From positions 1,302,001 to 1,366,000 of the forward strand of contig NC_012870.2 of the NCBI RefSeq assembly GCF_000003195.3: 64,000 bases of DNA, written 5' to 3'. Shown here one piece after another: positions 20,877 through 35,400 of this stretch (within the stretch, counting starts at the first letter, position 1; each line of letters begins with the position of its first letter). Under the pieces are notes generated by a model that saw only the letters and a list, made by a program, of their open reading frames with translations, searched no databases and had not been told where the DNA came from. The stretch is from Sorghum bicolor. Taxonomy: Eukaryota; Streptophyta; Magnoliopsida; Poales; Poaceae. A program made the translations under genes and the position numbers.

Positions 20877-22170
20877 AGGGGCTTCACATTTCATGGAAAA
20901 TCCCTGATCGAGAACTGATTGTCCTTACCTTCAAGTTGTTGCCTCCCATTTCATTCTATATTTTCCGGATTTAATTGGCTTACCGCAAATCACATGTTCA
21001 TGTTCGGTTGCTCATGTATCGCAGTTGAATTGATCCCGAGCAATAGGTTCTCTTACATATTGCTCCCACCATCGAGCATCATCATTAAAGAAAAAAAAAG
21101 AGAAAGGGTAGTTTCATAAACGAAGTATTGTTTTCATACACAATAGGCTTTCTTGTATACAACTTCATGAAGTTGTGGGACAACGAAAGATTGCCACCGA
21201 TCAACGCTATAAGCATATATAGTCTCTAGCTATATATTGTACACTACATAGAAAAAAATAACTTATTACTATATTATCTATACCATACACAGCTCTCAAT
21301 TTTATTGAGGATAGAATTCTTGGCAGACGTTTTGACGAGTCGTGCAAATGAATGTATCAACAACATCCTAAAGATCTCCAATACATGATTAAGGGGTTAG
21401 ATAGAATGTAATTTAGATGGTTATAATATTAGAAATAACTTTACTATTCACTCTTATATGCAAAACTATTTTTGAATTATATATAGACTCAAATACAATT
21501 ATATAAAAATTAGACTATGCAAAAATAATTTTATTGTTTTAAGAGACATTTTCAAGATTAAGCCGTATCTTAGCACATACATTGTACTAGTATTCGTAAT
21601 TACAGTGAAGTTGTAACAGCGTGACCCAAATATAACATTTTCCTTTGTTCTTGTTCGATACTAGATCTAGAAATTCTAAGGAAAAAAGTGCATAACATTA
21701 CTGTGTCAAGTGATGTCAACACGGCATAAACACATCATTAGAAAATCTAAGAAAAAAATGCGTAACATTACTGTGCCAGCTATGGACCCACCACCGTTTC
21801 TTGGATGTTTGTTGGAATTGGATCTTCGACCATTATTTTCAGATCCAAAAACTAAGAGTTAGAGCAGGCAATGAAGATTCTAGGTGTAAGCTAGGGTGTC
21901 GGAATGGCCAACCACGGCGGCGAGCTATTTTGTTCATACAGTTGGTCGTGTAGTATACACACGGTAGACATGAGTATATGTTTGTAGGAAAGAATAAAAG
22001 AGTAATGCTGATGGGGGTGTATTCTTTTGTACCCAATATACTTTAGAAAGGTTCCAAAATGAAGATTTTAGGCCTCAGATTTTTATATATTGTTAGAGAT
22101 GCTCTAAGAGACCTAACAAAGTGTCATAAAAAGTCACCAGAGATATTATAGTTATTTATTTTATAAACTG

Positions 22171-22337
22171 CTCCCTCCGTCCACGAAAGAACCAATTTAT
22201 ACTAAGATTTACTGTATCAAATTAGTATCATTAGATTCATCGTAGAATATATTTCCATATGATGTGCATTTTATGATGTTGTTACTCTTTTCTATAAAGT
22301 TAGTGAAATGAATTGATTCTTTCGTGGATGGAAGGAG
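22171..22337. mobile_element. Stowaway-like MITE
   Basis: Starts CTCCCTCCGTCCACGAAAGA and ends CTTTCGTGGATGGAAGGAG; 167 bp. Confidence 0.85.
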
Positions 22338-22396
22338 TAGATACTTATACATGGAAGAAGTTCTAGACCTAGAGCAAGAGATATGTGGAGACATCT

Positions 22397-22767
22397 AAGA
22401 GCATCTGCAGTGGTTGAGTCGATGCATTCGAATAAAGGACAGCCACATCACACTCTAGATGAGTCGGTTTGTGCGTTCAACTAGTCATGTGGGTCCCAGT
22501 ATGAATAAATAAAAGTACGACTATTGCTGTCAGCAGTCGTTCCTTCCAATTGCCAAATAAAAAATCACTTTCCTTTGCATCACTCGTCTCATGAGCAGAG
22601 GATAAGCAGCGCCTCACATTTTTTAAATGCACATGAGTCGACTCCCGCAGACGAATCGATTTATTCTCTCTCTTCGAGTGAGTCGCGAATGAGTCGTATG
22701 CTCCAACGGTGAAGGGTCGGTTCATCAGCTCCACGTCACACGATGAGTCGACCACTGGAGAAGCCCT
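22397..22767. mobile_element. MITE with GAGCATCTGCAGTGGT ends
   Basis: Left end GAGCATCTGCAGTGGTTGAG and the reverse complement of the right end (GGGCTTCTCCAGTGGTCGAC) are inverted copies; about 370 bp. Superfamily is not certain. Confidence 0.7.
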
Positions 22768-23188
22768 AAATAACTTATTTTATCACTTTAACTTGGCCTA
22801 TAAACTATGACCCTCAATTCCTGGCTTTTGCTGTGGCTTCTCCACTTATTTAATAAAGTTTTACCAAACAAGGACACACAAGAGCAACTTCTAAATCCAA
22901 AAACCAAGATAAAAAAAGGTAAAGTCGAAGATGTTATAGAGTTATAAGTTGAAGCCACTAAAATTTGAGTTTTTTATGGCTTCTTCCCTTTTTGAAAACC
23001 CAAACCCTTGCAAAGAGGCTCTAGATATATCTAACATTAAGCTCAAAGCTGAAACTATGCTAAACCATGTGCTTAAAAAAGAGGTAAAACTTCTTTATAT
23101 ATAGAACCAGATAATGTGTATAGCCAGTTTTTAAATTTTAAAACTTTTTTTTCCAATGTCATGTCATGTCAACAAAAAATATGTACTA

Positions 23189-23430
23189 CTCACTCCATTT
23201 CAAATTATAAGATATTTTAATAATCTTGAAAGTCAAAACATCTCAACTTTAACCAAAGTTATATAATAATATGATAACATTTATTATACCAACTAAGTAT
23301 CATTATATTTTTATAGTTTATCAATTTAATGTCACAAATATTTGTAGTTTTTTCTATAATTTTTGTTAAATTTGAGATGTTTTGATTCTCTAATATTCTT
23401 AAAATGTCTTGTAATTTGAAATTGAGGGAG
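23189..23430. mobile_element. Stowaway-like MITE just upstream of EMC2
   Basis: Ends CTCACTCCATTTCAAATTAT and ATTTGAAATTGAGGGAG with TA flanks; 242 bp. It lies only 185 bp before the EMC2 start codon, so it is inside the promoter or leader. Confidence 0.85.
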
Positions 23431-23615
23431 TAGTAATTTTTTAATGAACCGAAAAGTTGGATGTGCTGCTAACAGTAACAAAGAAGATCGATACCCGCGG
23501 CCGCTTCGCCTCGATCCCTCGGCCGTGCCGCGACACAACGACTTCACCCGTGCTCCTGCGCTGTGCCCCTCCCGACGTCCACCACACAGCCCGGTCGAGC
23601 CAGCCGATTTTCCCC

Positions 23616-26600
23616 ATGGCGGCTGCAGTCGCGGCGGTCGCGGCTGCGACGACGGCGGAAGACGAGGCGCGCCTGCTGCGCCTGGAGGAGCAGGCGGAGC
23701 ACGGCGGCGGCGGCGCCTGGGAGTACCTCTGCCTCGCCCGCCGGCTCCGCGCCCGCCGCCCCGCCCACGTCCTCCGCGTCGGCCTCGCCCTCCTCAACAA
23801 CGCCTCCGCGCGCTCCGGCCTCGCCGCAGAACGTAACGCGCTCTGCCTTCCCTCCCTTTCCCTTCCCCTGACTCTCTCTCGCTAGATCTCGCCTCCGGTC
23901 TCGCATCCCGGCCGCGACGATCCATCCGTCTCTCCGCACGCGCGGTGGATTTGGATTGCCCTGCTCAGTCCTTCTCGATTCTGCCCCTTAGATGCTTAGA
24001 TCGCGTCATCTATGTGCGGGATCTATCGCAGTCACTGTGATTCTGCTAGTCGAATTGTGAAAATATGGCCGCCATGTTTGCAGCTTCCGACCACTGTCAC
24101 TACTCTAGGTTTCGGTATTGACCTTGTTCTTGCTCTCTTCTGGTGCAGAGTGGACGCTCTACGAGCAGGTGGCCATGGCGGCCATGGATTGCCAGCGTCT
24201 CGATGTGGCAAAGGTGAGGTTTCTTCTGTAACAAATCATGTTTTATGCTTTCTGGTTCAAGTTCCTGTTCTCTGATGTGTGGCGGCATAACTTCTTAATC
24301 TAGTGGTCTTTTGATGGATTTGCAGGACTGTATTGGAGTCCTTTCAAAGCAATTTCCTGGCAGCACACGGGTTGGTAAGTGCGGTTACTGAACTCAACTT
24401 TAGTGAGACCGTTGCGGTTCCTAAACATACGGTCCTTCAGATTAAGGAGGAATTTGTTTTAGTATAAATAAATAGAGCTTGATCTAGAATTTAGCTGACT
24501 TGACATTAAACTTTGGAACATATCATCTAGCCTTGTCCATATTTTTGTAAATACAGCTATCTGGGTTAGATTTACATCTGCACTGTATTCATACTGTCAT
24601 GATACAGCCTGGCAAGTACAACTGAAGGCATCAAATGAACCTTATAGGTCTGGATGTTGGTTTATTTGAATTTAAACAAGTATGCACTACATTAATGTAT
24701 CAACACAAAATTGTAACTAAGATTCCAGTAGAAAAGAGGGCAATTGGATAAGGTTGGAGGTAATGTGGCTCATCCAAGAACGAAATTTCTTTTTCCGTTT
24801 CAAGTTCAAAAGACATGATATCTGCCGGGTTATGCTGCCATGCTGATACTTTTGTTATTCTCACCTTTCTTTATATGCTATACTAAACTCAGTGAAGGTG
24901 TAAGTGTGAATTTTTGAATTCAAAGTGTTAAATAACTATACATGCACCCTATATTAATTATAAAGGCAAAGTGTTGATGTTTTAATTAAGAATATGGTAA
25001 GAAAAAGCAATTGTATAGTTGGATATTGTTGGTGATGTGATCTATTGGTTGAGTTCTTAATCATAGTGCATACAGAAAAGGTTAAAAATAAATGTATACA
25101 TCTAAGACTCAAATTCCTGATTTTTTTATTTTTGTGTATGGAAGACTTGACATCTGTGAGTTCTATGATGCTGGTATGTTGGTCACCTCTCTGTATATGC
25201 TAAACTGATTGTGCCCTAAAATGTAGCCCGGCTAGAAGCTCTTCTATTTGAAGCGAAAGGTGAATGGACTGAAGCTGAAAGAGCCTACGCGCTAATCCTG
25301 GAAAACAATCCATTTGACCAGGTATGCCATACCGTGGTTCTGATGATGATTCTCGTTTTTCATGTTAAAGACTTGGTTTGCAGTAGTAGTGCAATCTGCC
25401 AATCTCCTCTGCCCATTGAGCCAGTCAAATTCTAAGGTTCAAAGTTTTTTGAACTATATCTGATGCCATTTAACATTATTGTGGATGCTTTCTGCGTTTG
25501 ACAGATTGTCCACAAGAGGAAAATTGCTATTGCAAAAGCACAAGGTGATATGTCGATAGTGGTTGATTATCTCAATAAGTATCTGGAATTGTAAGTATCT
25601 GCAGCCACTTGGTTTTAGGACTTAGGAGCAAGGTGTAGTTATCTGTAATTTCCTTTTGGTATAAAACATCAACTCTTTTCTTGTATTAGATTTATGGCAG
25701 ATCATGATGCCTGGAGAGAACTTGCTGAAACATACGTTTTCTTACAAATGTAAGGTGTTCGATATCAATTCACTCTGCATAATCTGCTAGATATGGATGC
25801 CGCAATACTAAATTGTTCCCATTTCTTATCAGGTACAAGCAAGCTGCCTTTTGTTATGAGGAGCTAATATTAGCCCAACCAACTATTCCACTCTATCATA
25901 TAGCCTATGCTGAGGTAATCTGAACAACTCAAAGGCTCAAAGCAAAGGTCTTAACATTATAACATGATGTGAAACATCCAAGTTTAACTAAAGCATGCCA
26001 AGTTATTGATGATGTCCAGATGGGTCTGGACGGAGGATTGGTTTATTCAAAGATAATTATAATTTAGTAAATAGTGATATGTTGAAATAAAAGAAGGATT
26101 TGATATAATATATCTATTTCTTTCATGTGATTATGTTGCACAGTGACGACTTCGTTTGCATATGGACTGTAATTTCCAATAGATACAATGAATTGCATCT
26201 TTGTAACAACTGCGAGGCATACAATTAACCTTAACTAGTGAACTAACTTTGGTTCCACCAGCTTACCCATTTGCTGATGTTTTACCTGCGAGGCATACAG
26301 TTAATCTTAGCTTGTAATTTTTTGACATGCTTAGTTGTATTTCACAGTTTGTCTGTGTTGTCTATCTGACTTGGAATTTAAAGTCAATCCCACTGTCCCA
26401 CATTACTCAGTTACACTCAACATTCCGCTTAACAAGCCATAGGCGTTTCTTGGTTCAATGAGAAGCATAATTGATTTTGTGCTGCACCTGTATGTGGTTC
26501 TGCCGATTTTTAAAAATTTATCATACTGATTACTTAGTATATATACTTTTGTTGTGAAGGTACTGTACACTATGGGTGGCTTGGAAAATCTTCAGACAGC

Positions 26601-26932
26601 TAAGAAGTACTATGCATCAACAATCCAGTTGACTGGAGGCAAGAATACAAGAGCCCTCTTTGGTGTATGTCTGGTAAGTCCATATTAGTGTAGGAAAAAC
26701 TTGAACTCTTAGTTGATTATTTCTGTTTGATCCATTATTGATTCTCTCGCATATCTTAAACACCCAGTGTACGTCGGCAATCAATCAGTTAACCAAAGGA
26801 AGGAATAAAGAGGAAGAGGGCTCAGAGCTGCAGAGATTAGCTGCAGAAGTACTGTTGAAGAATTACAAGCAACAGGCTCCATCAAAGGTGCCGCTTATCA
26901 GCACCATGTTGAAGAACATGAAACTCAGCTGA
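23616..26932 (+). CDS. EMC2: ER membrane protein complex subunit 2 (EMC2, TPR protein)
   Basis: Nine exons: 23616-23832, 24149-24213, 24326-24374, 25227-25321, 25505-25590, 25690-25749, 25833-25914, 26560-26673, 26768-26932; 310 residues, typical for EMC2. The protein is a stack of TPR-like helical repeats: ARLEALLFEAKGEWTEAERA, AWRELAETYVFLQMYKQAAF, then GGLENLQTAKKYYAST. EMC2 is the cytosolic scaffold of the EMC, which inserts tail-anchored and multipass proteins into the ER membrane. All phases agree. The start follows a Stowaway MITE and a GC-rich leader. An upstream in-frame ATG at 23457 exists but has poor context and an unconserved extension. Confidence 0.93.
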
Positions 26933-27674
26933 TACCAACTAGCTTCGCACATTCACAGTGGCCCGGTTGATAGATAGTTAAATTAAATTGATGTGGCATA
27001 ATGCTTGTTTTTTTATGGCACCAACTTTGCAAGGCTTATAAAAGTACATGCTCCCAAGGCCATGGGTTGTACTTGTACAATACAACACCTGTTTGCTTAC
27101 CAAGACATATGCATGGCTTCTTTTTCATTGGATGTTCTACTATAGATCAAGAAACCCCCGATTGTATTTCAGCACAAACAAAATTTTGGATCAGTCACTG
27201 ATGAAGGTGTACCTGTTGATTTTGTTTGGTATTTGACTATTTGTTTTGTATATGAATCCCGACTCGGAGCATTTTATCCTTTTCCGTCACGTGTATTCTC
27301 GGTTGTTCTTTGTTTACACTCTGCAATGTGTTTTCAGAGATGCAGATTCCTAACATTATCACATTTTTAGCCTAATGTCTATTCCGTCTCTGGTGTAACC
27401 TGTCAAAACTCGTTACACGCTGTATTTTCCTTGCATAAGAACCACTTGGCAGGTTGGCATCATGAATTCATGACTAACATCAGGCCTTTTTTGAAAATTG
27501 TCTTAAGGTAAGTACCTTGAGCTTGTAGAACCCAAACTACGTACCATGCCAAAGATCGAGTATATAACTAACTAACAACAAAGCCTTTACCATACCGTTT
27601 ATTTCCATAGCCCTAGTTGTTAACCGGTGATGAGGTCTGGATTTGCTTCGATTGCAAGTCCAGTACACCCAAAA

Positions 27675-27920
27675 TATAAAAACTTTTCAAGATTCTTTAA
27701 CACATCAAATCTTCCGGTACATTTCAAGATTTATTACCACATCAAATCTTCCGGTACATACATAGAGCATTAAATATAAATAAAAAATAACTAATTGTAT
27801 AATTTATTTATAATTTGCGAGACAAATCTTTTAAACCTAGTTAGTTTATAATTAGAAAATAATTGTCAAATACAAACAAATATGCTACACTTGCAAAATA
27901 AAAAAAATCTAAACAAGGCC
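27675..27920. mobile_element. Tourist-like MITE, degenerate left end
   Basis: Right end CTAAACAAGGCC is clear; the left end has decayed and holds a short tandem duplication (CACATCAAATCTTCCGGTAC twice). Confidence 0.75.
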
Positions 27921-28006
27921 CAAGTCGTGTTGTGGAGGGCAAATCTAAAGCGCCACAACTCGAGACAAGAGTGCAAAGCTTGCATCTACGTATCAGTGTA
28001 AATTGA

Positions 28007-28250
28007 GGCCTTGTTTAGATGCGAATTTTTTTTGGATTTCGCTACTGTAGCACTTTCGTTTGTTTGTGGCAAATATTGTCCAATTATGGACTAACTATGA
28101 TCAAAAGATTTGTCTCGTGATTTACAGACAAACTGTGTAATTAGTTTTTGTTTTCGTCTATATTTAATGTTTTATGCATGTGCCACAAGATTCGATGTGA
28201 CGAGAAATCTTGAAAACTTTTTGGTTTTTAGGGGTAAACTAAACAAGGCC
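28007..28250. mobile_element. Tourist-like MITE
   Basis: 244 bp; GGCCTTGTTTAG to CTAAACAAGGCC, flanked by TGA on both sides. A close relative of the copy at 3628-3861. Confidence 0.92.
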
Positions 28251-29337
28251 TGAGGTTAATATTCTGACTTGCATCAGTATCTCAGTATTAGTAAGAGGAA
28301 TGAGGTCAACCCACAAAATTTACGAAAGCCACTAACAAATGGCAACCAAACTTTCATGCGGTTGGTTCGGGAGTGCTGACTTGGCTGGGTGCATGCCGCA
28401 CACCCGAGCGGATATGGGAGGTGGACCAAAATTTCCAGGGATTTTTTCAATTAATTTAATTTTCAACCATCTTATCCTGTCTAAAAGAAAAATCAAGAGC
28501 TTACACTTGTTTGAGAAACTACTTTCAAGAAGTAGCCGCAGTGCCAGGTGTGCCGTGGCACAACGCCAGCCAATGTTTACATGGTACAACCATTCAAAGT
28601 TGATTGATGGTAGCGTTTGTCACTGGTTATTTGGATCGGTCACTAAAGTTTAAGAGATATCATATCGAGTGTCATAAGAAATATCAAATCAAACATTTAG
28701 ATAGCAATAAGAACATAAATTATAAAAGTCGTCAATAATTCGTGAGATAAATTTATTAAATTTAATTAATCTATTATAAAAAATGATGAGCCAAAATGCC
28801 GCCACCTCTTTCTTGTTTGTTGTTTCTGTGAGACGAGAGGTCGTACTTGCACTGTTTATTAGGCTAGTCTTAATAGAATTTTATTAAAATTTTATGGATA
28901 CTAAATATATTGATGTGACACTAGAGTAATGAAGAACTGCGAGGCGAGAGGTCGTACTCACACTACTTATTAGACACGAGTTGTCTGGATCAGTGACTAA
29001 ATATAAATGTATTGAAAATTAAATCATAAAACTCCACTAAAAATGGCCGATCCCTGAATCCTCCGTCGTCCTTTTTTTTTTTTTTGACAATATCCTCCGT
29101 CCTCCTTGTTTCCTTGTTGGGGATCGATCCCAGTCCCAGAAATGGCAGCCGCCCACACGCGTGGTCACAAAAGCACGCGGCGCAGAAGATGACGCTCCTC
29201 GATGTCTCCACGACTCCACCACGTCCCGACGAAGCCCACGAGGCCGAGCCCGCACGACGCGACACGGCCACCTCACCTCACCAATGCCCCTGCGCCGGGC
29301 CGGGCGTCGTCTCGTCGCTCTCCCGGGAGGCTCTCCC

Positions 29338-29343
29338 TATATA
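29338..29343 (+). promoter_or_regulatory. Probable TATA box of the acyl-ACP synthetase gene
   Basis: TATATA in a GC-rich region, about 150 bp before the ATG at 29494. Confidence 0.5.
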
Positions 29344-29493
29344 CTCGAGCGCGAGCGAGGCAAACCAGATGAGCCGATGCCCCCCCGCCCCCGCTGGCAG
29401 CGTCACGCCAGTGCGTCACTCCGGCCCCCGCGACTCGAGCACTCGTCGGGCGGGCAGGCCGGCCGGAGCGTCTAGATCGCCGGCACCGGCGCG

Positions 29494-32400
29494 ATGCTCG
29501 CTGCCTCCGCCTCGTCCGGTCAGATGGCCGGGCTCTACGTTCCGCGCCGCTCGCCGATTCCTCCGCTCCTCGCCCGCCGCGGCCGCCTGCTCCCTCGGCG
29601 CCCGGCCGCGCTGCTTCCCCGCGCCCGCGACCCGGCCCTCCGCCCCACCGCCGCTGCCGCCGCGTCTCCGCCGCCCCCGTCCGCCGACTCCGCGGTTAGT
29701 CCTTCAGCTTGTTTGTTTCCCGGTGATTTTGTTGCGATTCCCCCTCGTCCGCGGGTGTGGCCAGCCGGAGCGCGCGTGCTTATTCCTCCATTTCGTCAGT
29801 TTTTTTCTCCGAGTAGTGAGGTATAGGGGAGTGGATTACGTGAACGGTGGGCGCCCGCCCGAGGTTCAGTCTCCCCGGTGATCTCTGCCTGGCAGTGCAC
29901 AGATACCGCTTTCTGCCTCCGGGAAAGCAGCCACCGCTTTGCCTTTGGATGAGCCGCCAAATTTCGGCCCACCATTAATCGGTTATCGCTTTCCGTACGT
30001 CAAGTGTTGAGGTCATTATCCAAATTGGCTAATCGACTGGGACTGTGATGTGTGATCGAGCTAAACAGTTCCACCCGTGTCAATTAAGGGGTACGGTGAG
30101 GTGGTAGTGGTACAGCTAGCTGTTCCTATCATCCTGTTCCTGGGTTATCCCTTTGATGTCTAGATTCCTTTTTACCATCGTGGGAGTATTATTTCGACCC
30201 CCTTTGATGTGTTATGTGTATATTTATTTTTAGCCACGTGGGGGACTTGATTTCGTCGTGCCGTTGTGGATTTGTTTCCCGCCATTGCCCATGGAGTTGT
30301 AAAATAGTGGGCAGGTGGGTCAAATTGTGAAACTGTAGCAGTCTTTGAAGTATTGTGCTGCAAATAGTAATTCTGTGAAGGATGAATAGTTTATTATATG
30401 GATTACTGCATTGGCGTATTGAGTTATCACCTATTCTTGCAGCTAGAACATCAAGTACGTAGAAAATGCTCACCTCTACTGGAGAGTGTTCTGTTGCCTG
30501 GTGGAAGTGATTCGACAGTGCATGAATGGAAGGCGGTTCCAGATATTTGGAGGACAGCAGCAGAAAAATACGCTGACCTCGTAGCTGTGATAGATCCTTA
30601 CCATGAACCGCCGACGGAATGGACGTATACACAGGTACATCTTTGACTTCAATGGTCATGCATAAATGTTATCTTTCTACCATACTGAATAATCACCTTT
30701 AAAGGAACGGAGCATGAGCTTGAAAGCCATCATAAATACTTAGAACAAGTGAGGCTATCTACATGATTTCATGTTAATGCACACAAATGGCAACAATAAA
30801 GGATACTGCTCTATTTGAGTCTATAGATGAATACTGCTCTATTTGACAATAAAGTGCTACAGTAACACATGTGCTCATGACGGATTCATTAGGCTTAATA
30901 AATTCATCTCGCGGTTTACTGACGGATTTTGTAATTTATTTTTTTTATTAGTATCCGAACACCCCATGCGACATCCCTATGTGACACCCCAAAACTTTAC
31001 ACCGTGGAACTAAACAAGGCCAAACATATTCATCTTCCCTACCACATTTAGAATACACAATTGCATTTCAGAGCTTTAATGCCCACAAATCTACAGTACC
31101 TAATTGCTGATTTATGTTCTTATCAGCTTGAGCAAGAAATATTGGATTTTTCTCAAGGTCTAAGGGCCATTGGCGTTGCTCCAGATGAAAAGCTAGCACT
31201 TTTTGCTGATAACTCATGTCGCTGGCTAGTTGCAGACCAAGGTAACTTATTCCTCTGTTTTGTGATGATACCATGCATTGTGATTCCCAATGTTGACATC
31301 CCCCTTTATTGTTACTTTACTGGTGATAATTATGTGGTTCTTTATCCTTTCTGATATTTGCTGCTGGAGCACTGGAATGTTAGCAACAGCATTTGGTTGT
31401 TACAGATACTAGTCAACAAATGTCAGCTTGGCCTTGATTTTTCAGTAATAGCTATACAGTACAAAGCTAGCTGTATATGTTTTATGAATTTATATGCATA
31501 ATTCTCTGTTTATCATTTTTATGGCTGCTATCCAGAGGCTTCCTCTGTCATTGATGATTTGACACTAACAAATGAAATACAGGAATCATGGCAACTGGTG
31601 CTATCAATGTTGTTAGGGGAACAAGATCATCTGATGAAGAATTGTTTCAAATATACACTCATTCAGAAAGGTGAGTTTATCAAATTATTTCTTAGCATGG
31701 ATTTCAAGATAAGTCCTGGTATTTATATCCATCATATGGCCTTATAAGACCTAAACCTGCAAATTCTCTTCTACCTGTATTGAATGGAAAATAAAAGGAG
31801 ATATAGTTTCTGCTAAAAACAGCCAAGCCATGTGGCCATGTCCCTATATGACCATTTTCATTTCAAAATGGCTAATAATTGAATTCTTCCGTTAATTCTG
31901 CTTCATGGAATTGAGGTGGGAACTGATATGCTTTGTGGGGATATGCACTGTGGGTGCACACTTGGCGTTTTGTTTGCCAGCTAGAGTTAACATAAGAAGT
32001 GGAACTGCAGCATCCTCATGAATTGAGGGATCAAATAGTCAACCCTATATCAAAACGTATTCCAGCATGTGGCTCTGCTTACCTTTTGAGATCTGTGGCA
32101 GGCAAAACTATTTGTAATGGGATGTTGTTATCATATGCTAGGTTGCCAGAAAGTTGTCCTCAAGCAATATGCATGTCAGACATGTTAAATGGATTGTTTT
32201 GTCTTAGTTGAACCTAACAATGGAATATAGCATCGCATTTTCAGTATAAGATTGGTTGTTGGCTGAATCAAAATATCATTGTATTGCACAGCTTATAATT
32301 ATGCAAAGCACATACGTTCATGAAACTTGATAAACTTATGTATCATATGAACCCTGGAAAAGTAGGCAGAGAGATTATATACTATCAGTGGTTTATGCGT

Positions 32401-35400
32401 CTGCATAGTATTTACTTAGTACTTATGTTTGTTTATGTTTTACTTTCATGTTGTGATTATGGATTTATTGTTTTTCCCCATCACAGCATTGCACTTGTTG
32501 TGGACAGTCCTCAATTCTTTAACCGGCTTGCAGAATCTTTCATATCAAGGATTAATACAAGATTCATTATTCTACTTTGGGGTGACAAATCATGCATAGA
32601 TAGCCAAGCTGTTAAGGACATACCACTTTATGGCTACAAGGATATCACCAAACTTGGTCGAGAAAGCCGTAATGCATTGTTTCTTTCTGGCCAGCAAGGT
32701 ACCTTCTGTGTGATATCATAATGTGCTACATATCATAATTAACAATCATCTGACAGTGCAACTTCTTGAGAACTTTTTTATTATTATTATTTTATTTTTA
32801 ATATTTATGGGCACATTGTTCTGTTCTGTTACTGTTTCTAGCAGTAAAGGATAATAAATTCATAAGCTATGTTTCCCTATAGTATTCTCATCATGTTTGA
32901 TGGCTTCGCACCCCATAACATGAGCATCCAAGCTTGTACCACCAATAGCTGATTTATGTACATGTGATATAAAAAAAGAAAATTCAACGAATATAGGAGT
33001 AATTAGGTGACATTGTAAACGAGAACAAATAGGCACCTAAATTCAAGTTGAAGAGGACTTGAACCCTTTGGGGGTGGGGGGTAGTTCATGCCCTGTAATA
33101 TTTAGAATGTATGGTCCTTTCCAAATCTCTGATTTGAAGCTTGACCTGGTAAGTGATAACACTTAATTTCTTTCTTGCTAAGCAGCACTAACATTTCTTT
33201 CTTATTGTTTAAAGATTATAGGAATAGGTGAAGAACCTCAGACATCTTTTGTTTTTTACTCAATCCATCCCAAATTATAAGATGCTTGACTTTTTTAACA
33301 CCAAGTTTGACAACTGTCTTATTCAAAATTTTGTGCAAAATATCATTTCTTTTGTTCTTCAAGAATAACTTAAATTTGACTATGTTTGCGCAATTTTTTT
33401 GAATAAGACGAGTGGTCAAACTTGGGGTAAAAAAAGTCAAACGTCTTATAATTTTGGATTTATTCGATGACCTACACTGCTGTACCATGCAACAGTGATT
33501 GCGTCCTTCATAAATTATTTTTCCCTTCAATGGTACTGTCATATCTTGCAGTAGATTGATTATGCCTGTAGTCCTGGCAAAGCATGGAAATTGAATGTTC
33601 AATATTTTCTGGTAGTCAACTTGCATATACAGTTGCTTTTTTCAAAACTGTGTGATAGTCAATAGAACTGTTGTTTTTCATTTGTCAGGTCAGCAAGATG
33701 TCTTCGAAACTATTAGTCCTGAAGACGTGGCCACACTAATATATACTAGTGGAACTAGTGGCACACCAAAAGGCGTCATGCTTACCCACGGAAATCTCTT
33801 GCATCAGGTAAAGATAGAAACATCACACTTTTAACCAAGTTTGTTGAACGATGGTATGCCATGTGGATTAGTTACTATTTTATTTCCTTATCTTGATGTG
33901 ATTTCCTAATCTCTATAATATGAACCTAATTAATATTATATTTTTTCCTTGAATGTCCTGTAAATATTTCAATCACCCTGCTAAAGAAACCGAGTCAATC
34001 ACCCTGTTGATACACATTTTATGCTGTTCTGTTCCACAGATAAATAATCTGTGGGAGATTGTGCCGGCAGAACCTGGTGATAGGTTTCTAAGCATGCTTC
34101 CACCATGGCATGCATATGAGCGTGCTTGTGAGTACTTCATCTTCTCGTACGGGATCCAGCAAGTTTACACTACTGTTAAGTACCTGAAGGTAGGGTTTTA
34201 CATGTTTCAACTTAAATTACCTTACTATAGTTTTTAGAGAAATTACATTGCTCTAGTTAGTTACTTAGTTTCACCATTAAAGCACCTTGTAATGTTATCT
34301 AGGATGCTTGCTCTGCATAAAGCACCTAGTATGCTATTGAGCAATTCATGTGGTCTCGTAGTGTATTTGCGTGCTCTAGTTAGTTAGTTTCAGCATTAAG
34401 CACCTTGTAATGTTATCTAGGATGCTTGCTCTGCATCAAGCATTGAGCAATTCATGTGGTCTCATAGTGTATTTGCGTGCTCTGCTGTATGAATATGCTG
34501 TATTATTTTTTTATCAGCTTACTAAAAGCTGCAAAATGGGTCAGATCTCGTATTAGCATGCGGTGATCTGCAAAACTCGTCTCTACAGTTCTATCGGTGG
34601 TGTTGTTCACTAGTTTTATTTTCTATCTGTTGCAGAAGATGCTGAAGTTCCTTAGGGCATTTTGACATCTTCTTCTATCTTCTTTGATAGGAAGATTTGC
34701 AGCGTTACCAGCCTCACTATATTATATCCGTACCACTGGTCTATGAAACTTTGTACAGGTTTGTTTTCTTCTGCTCCTTCCATTTCATTTGATGCTTTAT
34801 AGTTGTCTCTGCCTGGAGAAACTTGCTTTAAAACTTGCCCATCAGTATATTAAAATATATCAATGTTTGAAATATCTCTACATTTGTCATTATTAAACCT
34901 GTAGCATTAGAATTATTAATTTTCCTATAACCAAAAAGAAAACACGTTGAGCTACATTTTGGAACTGTGAAACTCGATAACATAAATAAAAAAAAATAAT
35001 GAAGGAGGTATAGTGATAAACCACTTATGTACTGCAGTAAATGATTGTTCACTTAATATGAACACTTCAGTTCACTAATGCACTGGTGCCCAGATAGTGG
35101 CTACATGTACGTAGCAATTATTATTTTTTACCATTGAATCGTCAAGTAGTGAGTAGTGTCACTTTATGGGAAGTCTTTTGCCCATTTCCTAATTTTCTTC
35201 TTTTTTTCTACAGTTCAATTCATAAGCAGATTTCATCCAGTTCAGCTGCTCGAAAATTTATTGCTCTTTCACTTATCAAGATAAGTTTACTATATATGGA
35301 GGCAAAGAAGATCTATGAGGTCTGGACACTGAATTGTCATAAGCTACTTACTTTAGTTAGCTGCAAGGAATTACTTCAAAGATGCTATAATTTGTTTCCT

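Larger units (their letters stand above)
20877..23615. other. Intergenic with several MITEs
   Basis: AT-rich spacer between the glucanase and EMC2; no gene. It holds three MITEs (listed) and a short imperfect direct repeat around 21670 and 21740 (CATAACATTACTGTG type). Confidence 0.6.
26933..29493. other. Intergenic, MITEs then GC-rich promoter/leader
   Basis: EMC2 3' region, then two Tourist-like MITEs, then a GC-rich stretch from about 29100 that is the leader of the acyl-ACP synthetase gene. Imperfect direct repeats (GAGAGGTCGTACT) lie near 28838 and 28946. Confidence 0.6.
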